Positions 13,401-22,599 of a stretch of DNA of 64,000 bases are shown in pieces. The DNA is from Gymnorhina tibicen (Eukaryota > Chordata > Aves > Passeriformes > Artamidae): the NCBI GenBank assembly GCA_013399875.1, contig VXAZ01001045.1, positions 1,160,661 through 1,224,660 of the forward strand, given 5' to 3'. The first letter of the stretch is position 1; each line of letters opens with the position of its first letter. The notes under the pieces were generated by a model. That model searched no databases and was not told the DNA's origin. It saw only the letters and a program-made list of their open reading frames with translations. Position numbers and translations under genes: made by a program.

Positions 13401-15790
13401 TGAATAATTAGGCTTACTATTGAATGTTTTTGTCTGTTTGCCTGAGGTAGGAGCTTTTTTAATGCTATTAATCATATTAACTACCATAGCACTCAGGGAG
13501 CCTGATTACACTATACCTGCACAATGCCTAATTCAGAAGATATATGAGTTCATCCTGCAGAGGTACAGACCTAAATGGCAATAGGGATGTAGACTGTGAA
13601 TGTGCAGAGGGATTTTCTTGACTCACTACAGCTATAAATATCACCTCAGACCTTGTGCTGTGTTGATTAGATGCTGTGGTTTCTGCAAAAACTGAATGGG
13701 TACAGCAAGGTTTCAACTGTCCAGAATATACCGCACAGAAATTCACTGTATATCCTTTTTGCATATATCCAAACATGCAAAATGAAAATAACCACTAAAT
13801 TTATCTCACAATTAACTTGTATTTTTTCTGACTGGTATTTTGAAGAATAAAGACGCTACACCATAGAAATAGTTGTATTGCAGTATTGTTAGAGATGGAT
13901 CAGAAGTTTGACTGCTTAATTAGGTCTAGTTTCAGATTAAAGCAAGAACCTTGTTTTGAATGATCATCAATGGAAAGAGAGGGTATGCAAAAACAGGAGT
14001 CTGTTTCCAGTTCAGAAAAGCACATTGTTAACTTAGGGAGGACCTTCACAAAACAAGTATTGGCCTTTTTAATTATTATTCCCTTTTTCGTCTTGAAAAA
14101 ATCAGCAATGGTTAAGCATGTAAGATCTTAGTAAGGGTCTCAATGAAAATAATTAAATAATTGCAGGAAAAGTTTGCAAATGCTATCTGTAGTGAAAAAA
14201 TCAGTGATAACCAAACAGTTTTCTACAGATGTTAGGAAACATTCTTATGAATCGATCTCTTTATAGAATATCCATGTTAAAACTGAGAACACCTTAAGAT
14301 GAGAGTTGCTTTTTTGTAAATCAAGAAAAAAAAAATTGAAATCATGATTAATAACCAGGAGCATGAGTTCTCAGCTCACATAAAGGCCAAGATCAAATGT
14401 GCTCCTTTTAAAAATAAAAATGAGGGTTTGGAGTAAAATACTGTATTAATATGACTCCAGTGACAATTCCATACCCTATTCCAGAGTTTACACTTTTAAA
14501 AGGATATTGATAAACGGTGAAGATTGAGGAAATCCTTGCAAGGATGAATAATAGTCTGGAAAGCCTGCCTTGTAGTAAGAGATTAACAAAACAGAACCTA
14601 ATTATCTCAACAATAAGGAGGTTGGAAGGTTGACTAATCATGATCTGTAAAGTATGTAAGTTGAAAGAAGTTAATACTAAAAGGTTCTTTAATTTAATAG
14701 AATGGGCCAAAGTGAAGTTCAGTATTTTAAGACTACAAGCCAGGAATGCAGCTTTGACAGTAAGAGTAATTAAGTACTGATCAAACTTACTCAGATACTG
14801 TAGAATCTGCACAGTGAGAAATACTTACCTTAAGAAAAAAAAACCAAATCACCTCATATGCTTTAGTTCAACAGTAAGTAAAAGGCTTCATGAAAAACAA
14901 AGCAGTAAAAACAAAAAAAAATCAAACCAAACCAAAAACCAAACTGATGAAGCACTTGGGCCAAACGATAAGTGTCTCAGTAGATAATTTTAATGGTATT
15001 TTCTAGATTTGTTTTTACACAAGGAGGACCAAAGCCCATCAACTGCTTCCACTTTTCCAGAACTGAAATGTTGTCTCTGTTAAAGTCGATGTCTATACCT
15101 GCCTCATGCAGTTTAAGGTTGCATCTCAGAAGCTTTTTAATGCTTTTTAAATAATTTAATTTTTTAAATTTGTATTTTGTTCTCTAAAAAACCCTTAAAA
15201 ACATGAAGTGATCTTAATGTGCTGTTTTCTATGTCTGCAATATTTTGGGTTTGGACCTTTGTCAGAAGGAGAAAGTGACACTAAAAGTTTAGTAAAAAAC
15301 TGCAAGGAGAATGCAATTAGAATGTAACTAAAAAGACATGTATCATGACAAATACCATCTCTCTGGGAAACTCTAGCGAGTATTAGTTCCCATAGCACAC
15401 TACTCAGAAATTACCTCATTGGCCATGCAGGTCGGACTCTACAGTGTATTTCTGAATTATTTGACATGAAGCAGAGCCAGCAGTGCAGTAAGCATTTAAT
15501 TTTACTTATAATGGAAGATTTTGAATTTGAAAATATAGATATGATTTTTCTGTGTTCTAATTTTGTTACTCTGTGTAATTTTCTGTGAAAATAGTTATCA
15601 ATCAAGTTTCTCCTTCATGAGCAAACCAGAAGAAGATAAGATACATAGGAAAAAAATTTCTTTCTTGAAATTGACAGTCCATTGACATTATGAAAATTGA
15701 ACTAAGAAGACCAAGCAGGAAACAGAGAGGGGGAAAGGAGTCAATTTCTGTTCATGCAACTGTAGAAATCCCCTTTTGCCCTGCATTAAG
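10480..15790. other. Non-coding AT-rich DNA
   Basis: No coding region, LTR or CR1 segment was recognised. The longest open frames (106 codons at 11059-11379 on +, 134 codons at 14408-14812 on -) have compositions dominated by Leu, Ile, Phe and Ser, as expected by chance in AT-rich DNA. They lack recognisable domains or splice context. A-rich runs occur near 14325 and 14915. Probably intergenic. Confidence 0.6.
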
Positions 15791-15846
15791 TTAGTATTTT
15801 CACACACAGAATCAGCAAGATTGAAAGAGCCCTTCAAGATCATCTT

Positions 15847-15993
15847 CACAGAATCACAGAAAATTCTGAGCTGTAAGGGACACACAAGGATCATCGATTC
15901 CTGCTATCAGGTGAATGGCCTGTGCAGGGATTGAGCCCCCCAAACTTGGCATTATTATCATCCGTCTCTAACCAGCTGAGCCAATCTCAGGGC
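15847..15993 (-). mobile_element. tRNA-Ile-derived SINE with CR1-like tail (TguSINE1-like)
   Basis: On the minus strand the head reads like a tRNA gene. An A-box-like TGGCTCAGCTGGTTAGAG is followed by GATAATAATGCCAAG, resembling the anticodon arm of tRNA-Ile, then a B-box-like GGCTCAATCCC and a 3' acceptor-like GCCA. The remaining ~60 bases are a CR1-type tail ending in TTCTGTGATTCTGTGA. A tRNA-Ile head joined to a CR1 tail is the layout described for TguSINE1 of zebra finch, which is mobilised by CR1. It lies inside the CR1 at 15797-17378 in the same orientation, with a short GAT on both sides that could be a small target duplication. It is not a functional tRNA. Family naming is from memory; the tRNA and tail structure is seen directly. 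Confidence 0.8.
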
Positions 15994-16204
15994 TATCCAG
16001 TCCCACCATCAACCCAGCACCACCACAATCCTCCCTAAACCATATTCCCAAGTGCCACATCCAGACACCTCTTGAACCCTTCTAGAGACAGTGACTCCAC
16101 CACCTCCCTGGGCAACTTATTCCAATGCCCAACTACTCTTTTAGCGATTTTTTTCTTCCAATATCTAATCTGAACCTCCCCTGGTGCAACTTAAGGCCAT
16201 TCCT

Positions 16205-16725
16205 TGTGGGAAACACAAAAAAAGGTAGAAAGGCTCTTAAGTGTGAAAAATAAAAGTTTCAGAAATAAAGCAGAAGAGTTTAGGATTAGCTTTGGCTGTG
16301 AAAACTTCAAGAAGATACAATTATACATTAAGCAAGGACATTAAAACAATGGTTAGAGTTTCTAGGTTTGGCTGAGATAGCTTTTAGTGTTGCAAAATTA
16401 TGTTTAACAAGATAGATAAGGTTAAGCTTAATAATGGAATACTGTGCATTGTTATATAAGGTACAAACAAGCAAGTATTGTGTATAACAGGTGTACATGC
16501 GCTAGTGAGGATTGGTTAAGACAGTTGTCTGTAACTTTTAAAAGTATGCTATTGGCTGAAAAGCTTTTAAGAATGCTCTGTATTCAGGAAATCTCTGGAA
16601 TGCCTTCAACAATGCGAGCCTGTATCATCTCCTGTGTCTCAACCCTGTATGTGAGACTGATAAAATAATAAAAAGGCTCCTGGAGCATCTGTTCTGGGTC
16701 CCCATCCCATTTGGATTCACCAGGA
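16205..16725 (+). mobile_element. Solo LTR inserted in CR1, flanked by ATTCCT
   Basis: A 521-bp block breaks the CR1 between two parts that are adjacent in an intact element. Identical ATTCCT copies flank it (16199-16204 and 16726-16731), consistent with a 6-bp target duplication of the kind made by ERVK-type retroviral integrases. It starts TGTGGGAAAC and carries an AATAAA signal at 16667-16672 near its right end, giving a plus orientation. No gag, pol or env sequence is present, so it is a solo LTR. The right end (CACCAGGA) is not the canonical CA, so the last few bases may have changed or the boundary may be slightly off. Family not identified with certainty. Confidence 0.7.
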
Positions 16726-17436
16726 ATTCCTCTCATCCTTTCACTTGAGAACTGGCAGAAGATACCAACCCTCACCTCACTACAATCTCCCTTCAGGTAG
16801 TTGTAGAGAACAATGAGGTCTCCCTGACCTTCCTTTTCTCCAGACTAAGTATCCCCAGCTCCCTCAGTCACTCCTCACAGAACATGTTTTCTGGACCCTT
16901 TACCAGCTTTGTTGCCCTTTTGTGGACACACTCTACCACCTCAGTGACCTTTTTGAGGTGAGCGGCCCAAAACTGAACACAGGATTCAAGGTGTGGACTC
17001 ACCAGTGCCGAGTACAGATGGCAATCAATTCCCTAGTACTGCTGGCCATACTCTCAACAATTCTCAACACACTATTCTGCAAGGCTGTAGCACTGCTTGG
17101 AGCTATTGTAACAAGGGTAGGACCTGGCACTTTGCCTTTTTGAATATCATACAACTGGTCTTGGCCCAGCAATCCAGCCTGTCCAGATCCCTCTGCAGAA
17201 CCTTCCTACCCTCAAGAAGATCAACACTTCAACCTAACTTGGTGTCACCTGCGAACTCACTGAGGATGCATTTGATCTGATTGTCCAAACCATTGATAAA
17301 GATATTAAACAGGTCTGGCCCAGAGTATGAGCCCTGGGGAACACCACTAGTGACCAGCTGCCAGCTGCATTTAGTTCCATTTAATTTTGAATACGAAGAG
17401 TTTGGAATGAATAAAAAACCAAAGAAATAAAATTGA

Positions 17437-17578
17437 GATGCTCCTCCTCCACCTCCCATCTCCTCTCCTCCCCTCCCCTCCTCTTTTTCTTTTCCTCCTG
17501 TCTCCTCCCCTCCTTTTCTCTTCCTTCCCTTCTCCCGCCCCCACTTCCCATTGCCCTTCCCTTTCCCCTTTCCCATTA
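17437..17578 (+). repeat. Homopyrimidine tract (CT-rich low complexity)
   Basis: About 140 bases are almost entirely C and T on the plus strand, with irregular CTCC and TTCC units and no fixed period. Such tracts can form triplex DNA under torsional stress; that is a general property, not evidence of function here. It lies between the 5' end of the CR1 and the next LTR. Open frames across it encode only low-complexity Ser/Pro/Leu or Gly/Lys/Glu strings and are not genes. Confidence 0.85.
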
Positions 17579-17788
17579 TACTTGCTTGCTACTTACTCAA
17601 GCAGTAGTATGCAACACACTTTATCTGATTTAGAAATTAACTCATGGAAATTTTACATTGATTGGACATGGGAGACCAAATTATGCCTCAGTTTGACTGA
17701 CACATAAGAGGTTGCATCGGTTGGAACTCAGCAGAGTTTGGCCTGTCCTCAGACTGTCATGTACTGTGATTTCTTCAGATTTCTCAAG

Positions 17789-18383
17789 CGGCGTGGTTTA
17801 ACCCCATTCAGCAACTAAGCCCCATGCAGTACCATGCAGCCATTCCCTCACTCCCTGCTTAGGATGGGGGGAGAGAATCATAAAGATGAAAGTGAGAAAC
17901 TCATGGCTTGAGGTAAAGACTTTAATAGGTAAAGCAAAAGCTGCATATGCAAGCAAAGCAAAACAAGGAATTCACTCACCACTTCCCACGGGCAGGCAGG
18001 TGCTCAGGCAGGAAACCCAGGCTTCATCATGTATAGTGGTGATTTTGGAAGACAAACACCATCACTCTTATTGTCCTACCCTTCCTTCTGCTTCCCCCAG
18101 ATTTATAAGCTGAGCATGATGCCATATGGTGTGGGAAATCCCTTTGGCCAGTTGGGATCAGCTGTCCTGGCTCTGTCCTCTCTCAACTACTTATGTACCC
18201 CCAGCCTGCTCCCTGGCAGGGTGGGATAAGGAGCAGAAAAGGCCTGCATGCTGTGCAAGTGCTGCTCAGCAGTAACTAAAATATCCATGTGTTATCAACA
18301 TTGTTTCCAGCACAAAACTAAATCACAGCCCCACACTAGCTACTACGAATAAAATTAACTCTATCCCAGACAAAACCAGCAAA
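17789..18383 (+). mobile_element. Solo LTR, ERVL-like
   Basis: The left end reads CGGCGTGGTTTAACCCC, close to the TGTCGTGGTTTAACCCC start I associate with a common bird ERVL-type LTR. Internal landmarks fit: GGGGGAGAGAATCATAAAG, a block containing AAGCAAAGCAAAACAAGGAA, a TATA-like TTTATAA near 18101, CAGTTGGGATCAGCTGTCC, and AATAAA at 18348-18353. The right end is CCAGCAAA where CCAGCACA is expected. The 5-base flanks TCAAG (17784-17788) and ACAAG (18384-18388) match at four of five positions, consistent with a 5-bp ERVL target duplication. No internal retroviral genes are present, so it is a solo LTR. Several substitutions at the ends suggest it is not recent. Confidence 0.8.
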
Positions 18384-18389
18384 ACAAGT

Positions 18390-20170
18390 AAAGTTGGGTT
18401 GATACTAGAATACTAGAATACAATGCGACCTTGTAAGAAGTCATGGTGTTGTATAGCAAGTGGCATTCTTCTCTCTGAATGATTGCTCCTGGACTCCTGC
18501 TTGGAGTTATAAATATGCAGTGGATTGCTGCAGATAAGCCACAGATTCCAATTGAACATTTAGCTTTTTGAAAGTTGTAAGAGGAGAAAAGTACATTCTG
18601 CTGTTCTGACCAAATGCCTTTTACTTACATACTTTGATCACAGATCTGTGTACAGTCTATGGAAAGTTTAGTTTTATTGCTGTGTTTGAGATTATTTAAG
18701 TCATAGTTGCAAACATTAATTGCAAACATTACAGATGATCCTTTGGTAACCTGTAACAAATTGCCTCCTCCTAGTACAACACAGGTGGAAGATCATTATT
18801 CAGATTAAGTAGAACATACTTTAATATCTCCAAATTTATCTTATAAAATACATGACATATTCATCAAAATAAAGACTGTCCTGCAAAATTTGGGACAGAT
18901 GGCAGTGCAAGATGACATCTTTTCTAAATGTGTCAAAATATTCACTCAGTCAAGCAATACGATTGGTTGCACATTGTGGGTTCATTATTAAAATAACAAA
19001 AGCAGTAAAATTCACTTGCATGAACACCTGCTGCTAGAGTGACTTAATATAAGTAAGCCAAAACATATAATTAAGTAATATAATTTCTTCACTGACAAAT
19101 AAGTTAACAGTGTAATGTGGCTATTGCAATTCTTAAAACATTTTAAGTCAGTGAATTATACCTGTATTTAGATTTACAACATTTAAAACCAAAACATATA
19201 TACCTAAGTGACACTTAAGAAAGTATCCTTCATAACATATAACAAAATACTATATAAGAACAGACAAACAACAGGCCTACTGTTGTCTGCTAGATGATTA
19301 GATCAGATAGTATATATTCCTGTACCATTTGAAACAAGGGAGAATAGAAGTGATTGATAAGCCCAATATTACAGACAATTCAGATTTGAGAATACAAAGC
19401 ACTATCTGCTCTCTACTGAGGATCTGACATGGGGGCAGAAAAAAGGGATCTAGAAAAGAAGAGCTACAGTTTTGGGGGTTTTTTGGGGTTTTTTTTTCAG
19501 AATTGAAAATCTCATCTCAGCTTATGGAATCTAATACAACTCTTGTGGCAGGAAGTCTCATAAAGGTAAGAATATGATTTTTTTTTCAAATGATGGCAAG
19601 ATCTTCAAGACCCCATTATTTTGTTCCCTGCTTTGTTCTCAGAGAACTCAGGCAATCCTCACCTGCTCTTAATGCACTCAGGACAATGATAAGTGCTATT
19701 ATTAAACTGATCAAGCGAACATGCTGTGGAGTGAAACAAGGTGTATCTGTGGAGGCCTGACCACATATGTGCTATACCACCCTCAGTCTGAAACTATACA
19801 CAGGAGTGAACCAGAGCCCCTGTGTTGTAGCACTTGGCAATAACCACAGGACCCCCACTTGACCATCACTTGGTTAGCTTAGTGGCCAGCTAACTAAAAT
19901 ATGAACATGAAATGACTGGTCTCCTTATGAAAAAAATAGGAAATCTGTTTAAAACGATTGGGCACAGGGCAAATGTCTGCTTTGCTCGTTCTTTATGGGA
20001 GGACAGGGAACAGGAACAAAATGCTTCATTGCTTGTTGTGCAGTTATACTGTCAGCTCCATGAAAACGCAGATGGGTGAATATGGGAACAACTGGCTGGT
20101 ACTGTAGAAACTACTGCTGTAAAGGGTTAACAAAGACTGCACTTGCTGTACATGACCACGGAGCAGAGAG
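18390..20170. other. Non-coding AT-rich DNA upstream of CpG island
   Basis: No coding region or recognisable repeat was found. The stretch includes short homopolymer runs near 19470-19498 and ends at the rise in GC that marks the promoter region. Distal promoter elements could lie here but no specific site is supported. Confidence 0.55.
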
Positions 20171-20201
20171 ATCGGCAGTGTGAATTGTGTGATCCTCCCG
20201 A

Positions 20202-20246
20202 ACACACACACGCGCACACACACACACACGCACACACACACACACG
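20202..20246 (+). repeat. (CA)n microsatellite next to promoter
   Basis: An alternating CA tract interrupted by a few CG steps runs for about 45 bases immediately upstream of the CpG-rich promoter. Alternating purine-pyrimidine runs with CG steps are prone to Z-DNA. The several overlapping open frames here are products of the dinucleotide repeat and not coding. Confidence 0.95.
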
Positions 20247-20404
20247 TAGGGACACCTTCACTCCTCCGTGTGCGCAGTGCCCACCTGTCCAGCCCCCCGG
20301 TGCCCGGCCCGGCTCCGCCGGCGCCGCTTCGCGCGGGGATGCGCCGCTCCTTCGCGGGGGGCTGTGGATGGAGATGCGGTTTCTGTAGCGCTGGGCTGGC
20401 TGCG

Positions 20405-20540
20405 GGGAGCCATTGGCTGGCGGCTTTGTGAATTTCATTCAGTTTGGTCCAATAGCGGGAGGAGAGCGCCTGGTACAGCCTGGACCTCTCCCCCCTTCCT
20501 CTCCCCCCCACACCCCCCCATCTCCCTCTCTCTCCCAGCT
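20405..20540 (+). promoter_or_regulatory. TATA-less core promoter with two CCAAT boxes
   Basis: An inverted CCAAT box (ATTGG, 20412-20416, in the context AGCCATTGGCTGG) lies 33 bases before a direct CCAAT box (20449-20453, in the context GGTCCAATAGCGGG). Both contexts suit NF-Y binding, and spacing of about three helical turns is typical of NF-Y pairs. No TATA box follows. The CT-rich stretch at about 20485-20540 is a plausible initiation zone. The + orientation is inferred from the donor site at 20917. Transcription start is not defined by the sequence. Confidence 0.6.
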
Positions 20541-20916
20541 CGCCTTGCCTTGCAGATCAGTCTCTCCGCGGCTCGGTCTTTCTGCATAGGCAATCACAGC
20601 TCCTACTTGCAGACTCAACTCTCCCTCTCGCACTGATTGCAATGAATTTTCTGCCTGAATGTAGGTCGCTTACAACCGAGAACACGAGTTTCCTTCAAAT
20701 CCACTGTTGTTGTCTTTCTTCTTGTTATTTTTAATTTTTCCCCCCTTTCGTGGTCGTTGCATTCCTTTGGAGAAGCCAATCGCATTGGATTCCAAAAAGG
20801 AGAGCAGGAACCGTATGTGAATAATCCTGGCTGCATGATAGCCCGAGAGGATTTCCTGAAAGATTCTGGCTGTGTAAAAAAGATCCCTATGCTTCTGCAG
20901 CTATCCCAGTGTTAAG
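20540..20916 (+). other. Probable non-coding first exon of an unidentified gene
   Basis: Downstream of the CCAAT promoter the sequence lacks a long open frame but has the character of a 5' UTR. It ends at a good donor site, GTTAAG|GTAGGAGT, with GT at 20917-20918. Two short upstream frames are present: one starting ATG at 20642 (30 codons) and one at 20835-20915. The gene was not recognised from these bases. The start coordinate is a guess at the initiation zone; the end is set by the donor. A splice acceptor with a plausible exon lies at 50334 and could be the next exon. Confidence 0.45.
20835..20915 (+). CDS. Upstream ORF (26 codons) ending at the exon 1 donor
   Basis: The frame begins MIAREDFLKDSGC and ends with TAA at 20913-20915, one base before the proposed exon end. 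Its bases are CpG-poor and balanced, unlike the flanking pyrimidine runs. If exon 1 is real, this is a candidate translational control uORF rather than a protein with a known function. No family was recognised. Its length is well within chance expectation, so confidence is low. Confidence 0.25.
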   Translation: MIAREDFLKDSGCVKKIPMLLQLSQC

Positions 20917-21400
20917 GTAGGAGTACCGGATTTGCAGTTTGAGTGTTCATTTTCATTTTTTTCTGTTGCTTTTTCTATTCCTCCCCCCCTTTTTTTTTTC
21001 TCGGCGAGGGTGGGGGAAGAGAGGGAGAGGTGTTGCAGTTGGTACTCTGGCAAAGGGCGAGCAGTTTGCTGCAGTCGTCTATGCTTTTACTTTTCCCATC
21101 ATGATAAAGCGATACTTTCTTTCTGACATTTCCACCATCATACGCGATCTTGTTGTCACATATGCATATTTATGCAAATTTATTTCTTTTTTACCCACTT
21201 CGGTCTCGTCCCTTATATCCCCCTTGCACCACAATTTGTTTGGAGGCATTTTGCTGCAATCAGCTATTTGGAAAGGCTCTGAGGTTCTGTGTGAGATGTT
21301 TACAAAGTAGCTCTGCCTTACAGGGAAATAAACAGAAGAGTGTGGAGGAGAGGAGGGAAAAATATCTGCAGTACAGGCAGAGATAGAAAGAGCGAAGCCA
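20917..21400 (+). other. Start of putative first intron, pyrimidine-rich, with an octamer site
   Basis: The stretch after the donor contains a C/T run at about 20983-21001 and a perfect octamer ATGCAAAT (21172-21179) within an AT-rich patch, a consensus site for POU-domain factors. Sequence complexity stays high for non-coding DNA and it adjoins the promoter, so an intronic enhancer is possible; that is inference from position only. Confidence 0.4.
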
Positions 21401-21545
21401 CAGTTTCTTGCAAGCGCGGAGAGGGGCAGGAGCGGTACCTCATGCTCTGTGTGCGCCTGTGGTTTTCAGGGAAACACAAAACCAACACGTAGGGTTTTGG
21501 TTAACCACTTTGCTTGCCACCACCACAGCCACGAAAAAGGAAAAA

Positions 21546-21580
21546 GGGACAGGGACGGGGACGGGCGGGGGGGACAAGGG
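21546..21580 (+). other. G-quadruplex-prone run
   Basis: Five or more runs of three to seven G separated by one to three bases occupy 35 bases on the plus strand, starting GGGACAGGGACGGGGACGGG. This satisfies the usual four-run, short-loop G-quadruplex pattern. It lies on the coding-sense strand of the proposed first intron, just upstream of the assembly gap. Confidence 0.75.
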
Positions 21581-21659
21581 AGGCGGCTGCTCAGAGGAAA
21601 TCTTGGCTCTTCTTGGATTAAGCGGTTCACCCGGTTTCGCTTAAGCTATTCCGTGGTGG

Positions 21660-21740
21660 GTTTTCTTTCTTGCCCCCTTTTTTTTTCTTTCTTTTCTCCT
21701 TCTCCTTTCTTCTTTTTCTTTCTTTATTTCCTTTCCGGGC
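21660..21740 (+). repeat. Pyrimidine-rich tract
   Basis: About 80 bases of T- and C-rich low-complexity sequence (TTTCTT and CTCCTT units) inside the island. The Lys/Glu-rich minus-strand frames here come from this composition and are not genes. Confidence 0.8.
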
Positions 21741-21892
21741 ACGGGTAAAATGCCCGCTTTTGTGATGGGCATGGGCTTCCGCACGTGATGGAGCGGGGAC
21801 TGGCACTGGGGAGAGCCAGCGTGCGCGGACGGGGGGCGGGGGGAAAAGAAAAGGAGAAAAAAAAAAGACAAGCACCACCGCCGCTCACCCCC

Positions 21893-22254
21893 NNNNNNNN
21901 NNNNNNNNNNNNNNNNNNNNNNNNNNNNNNNNNNNNNNNNNNNNNNNNNNNNNNNNNNNNNNNNNNNNNNNNNNNNNNNNNNNNNNNNNNNNNNNNNNNN
22001 NNNNNNNNNNNNNNNNNNNNNNNNNNNNNNNNNNNNNNNNNNNNNNNNNNNNNNNNNNNNNNNNNNNNNNNNNNNNNNNNNNNNNNNNNNNNNNNNNNNN
22101 NNNNNNNNNNNNNNNNNNNNNNNNNNNNNNNNNNNNNNNNNNNNNNNNNNNNNNNNNNNNNNNNNNNNNNNNNNNNNNNNNNNNNNNNNNNNNNNNNNNN
22201 NNNNNNNNNNNNNNNNNNNNNNNNNNNNNNNNNNNNNNNNNNNNNNNNNNNNNN
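21893..22254. other. Assembly gap of 362 unknown bases
   Basis: All bases are N. The gap is flanked by very GC-rich sequence on the right and a purine-rich then GC-rich stretch on the left, as is common where sequencing fails in promoters. Any exon or start codon inside is invisible, and the true length may differ from 362. Confidence 1.
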
Positions 22255-22560
22255 GCCCCGCCGCGGGGCCGTCCCGCGCCCGCCGCGGGAGAGCGGATCC
22301 GGGCGGGAAGTTCGGGCGTTCGCCGGGATTGGGGTGGCGGCGACGAGGGGCGGAGTGGAGGCGGAGAACTCCTCCGGCGGCAGAGCCGCGTGTGAAGGAG
22401 CCGCGGCGCCCCGGCCGCGGCAGCCTCGGCCGGGCGGTGCGCCAGGAGGGACGGCAGCACCTGAACTGTGGTACAGGGTGCCTGTGCCCGGCTGTCCGTC
22501 TGCAGCCTCCGTGGAGCTACTGCCTGTCGTAGGCATGGCTGAAACGCACGGCCGAGTTCG
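22255..22560. promoter_or_regulatory. GC-rich right half of CpG island
   Basis: The 300 bases after the gap are the most CpG-dense of the window, with repeated GCCGCGG and GGCGG motifs that suit SP/KLF factors. Open frames through it exist in several registers because stop codons are rare in GC-rich DNA; none shows a recognised domain. It could contain a second promoter or an exon partly lost in the gap. Confidence 0.5.
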
Positions 22561-22599
22561 GATGTTTTGTATTTAGAGATAAACCAACACCGCCACAAA

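Larger units (their letters stand above)
15797..17378 (-). mobile_element. CR1 LINE, 5'-truncated, interrupted by a SINE and an LTR
   Basis: On the minus strand, entering near 17378, the sequence first encodes reverse transcriptase palm residues: [20 protein letters not shown] and then FAGDTKLG, the CR1 counterpart of FADDTKLG. It continues through the C-terminal ORF2 region and the 3' UTR, and ends near 15797 in a tail reading roughly GATCTTGAAGGGCTCTTTC followed by TGATTCTGTG. Two younger elements sit inside it: an LTR at 16205-16725 and a tRNA-derived SINE at 15847-15993. Removing both restores an uninterrupted CR1 order. The Asp-to-Gly change in the catalytic block, frameshifts and 5' truncation make it inactive. 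The 5' limit is approximate. Confidence 0.9.
20260..22560. promoter_or_regulatory. Discontinuous CpG island around a promoter
   Basis: GC content and CpG frequency rise sharply against AT-rich flanks in two blocks, about 20260-20640 and about 21400-22560, with a pyrimidine-rich, less CpG-dense middle. The second block is cut by unknown bases at 21893-22254. In bird genomes an isolated island like this normally marks the 5' end of a gene. No complete coding exon was recognised inside it, although the gap could hide one. The island boundaries are by eye. Confidence 0.85.

Noticed and set aside
14408..14812. 134-codon open frame on the minus strand
   Set aside because: Composition dominated by Leu, Ile, Phe and Ser with no recognised domain or splice context; expected by chance in AT-rich DNA.
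15930..15993. A tRNA gene on the minus strand
   Set aside because: Head lacks a pairing acceptor stem and continues into a CR1 tail inside a CR1, so it is a SINE, not a tRNA gene.
20143..20642. Several overlapping frames of 80-155 codons in the promoter region
   Set aside because: They arise from the CA repeat and stop-poor GC-rich DNA, run on both strands at once and show no domains.
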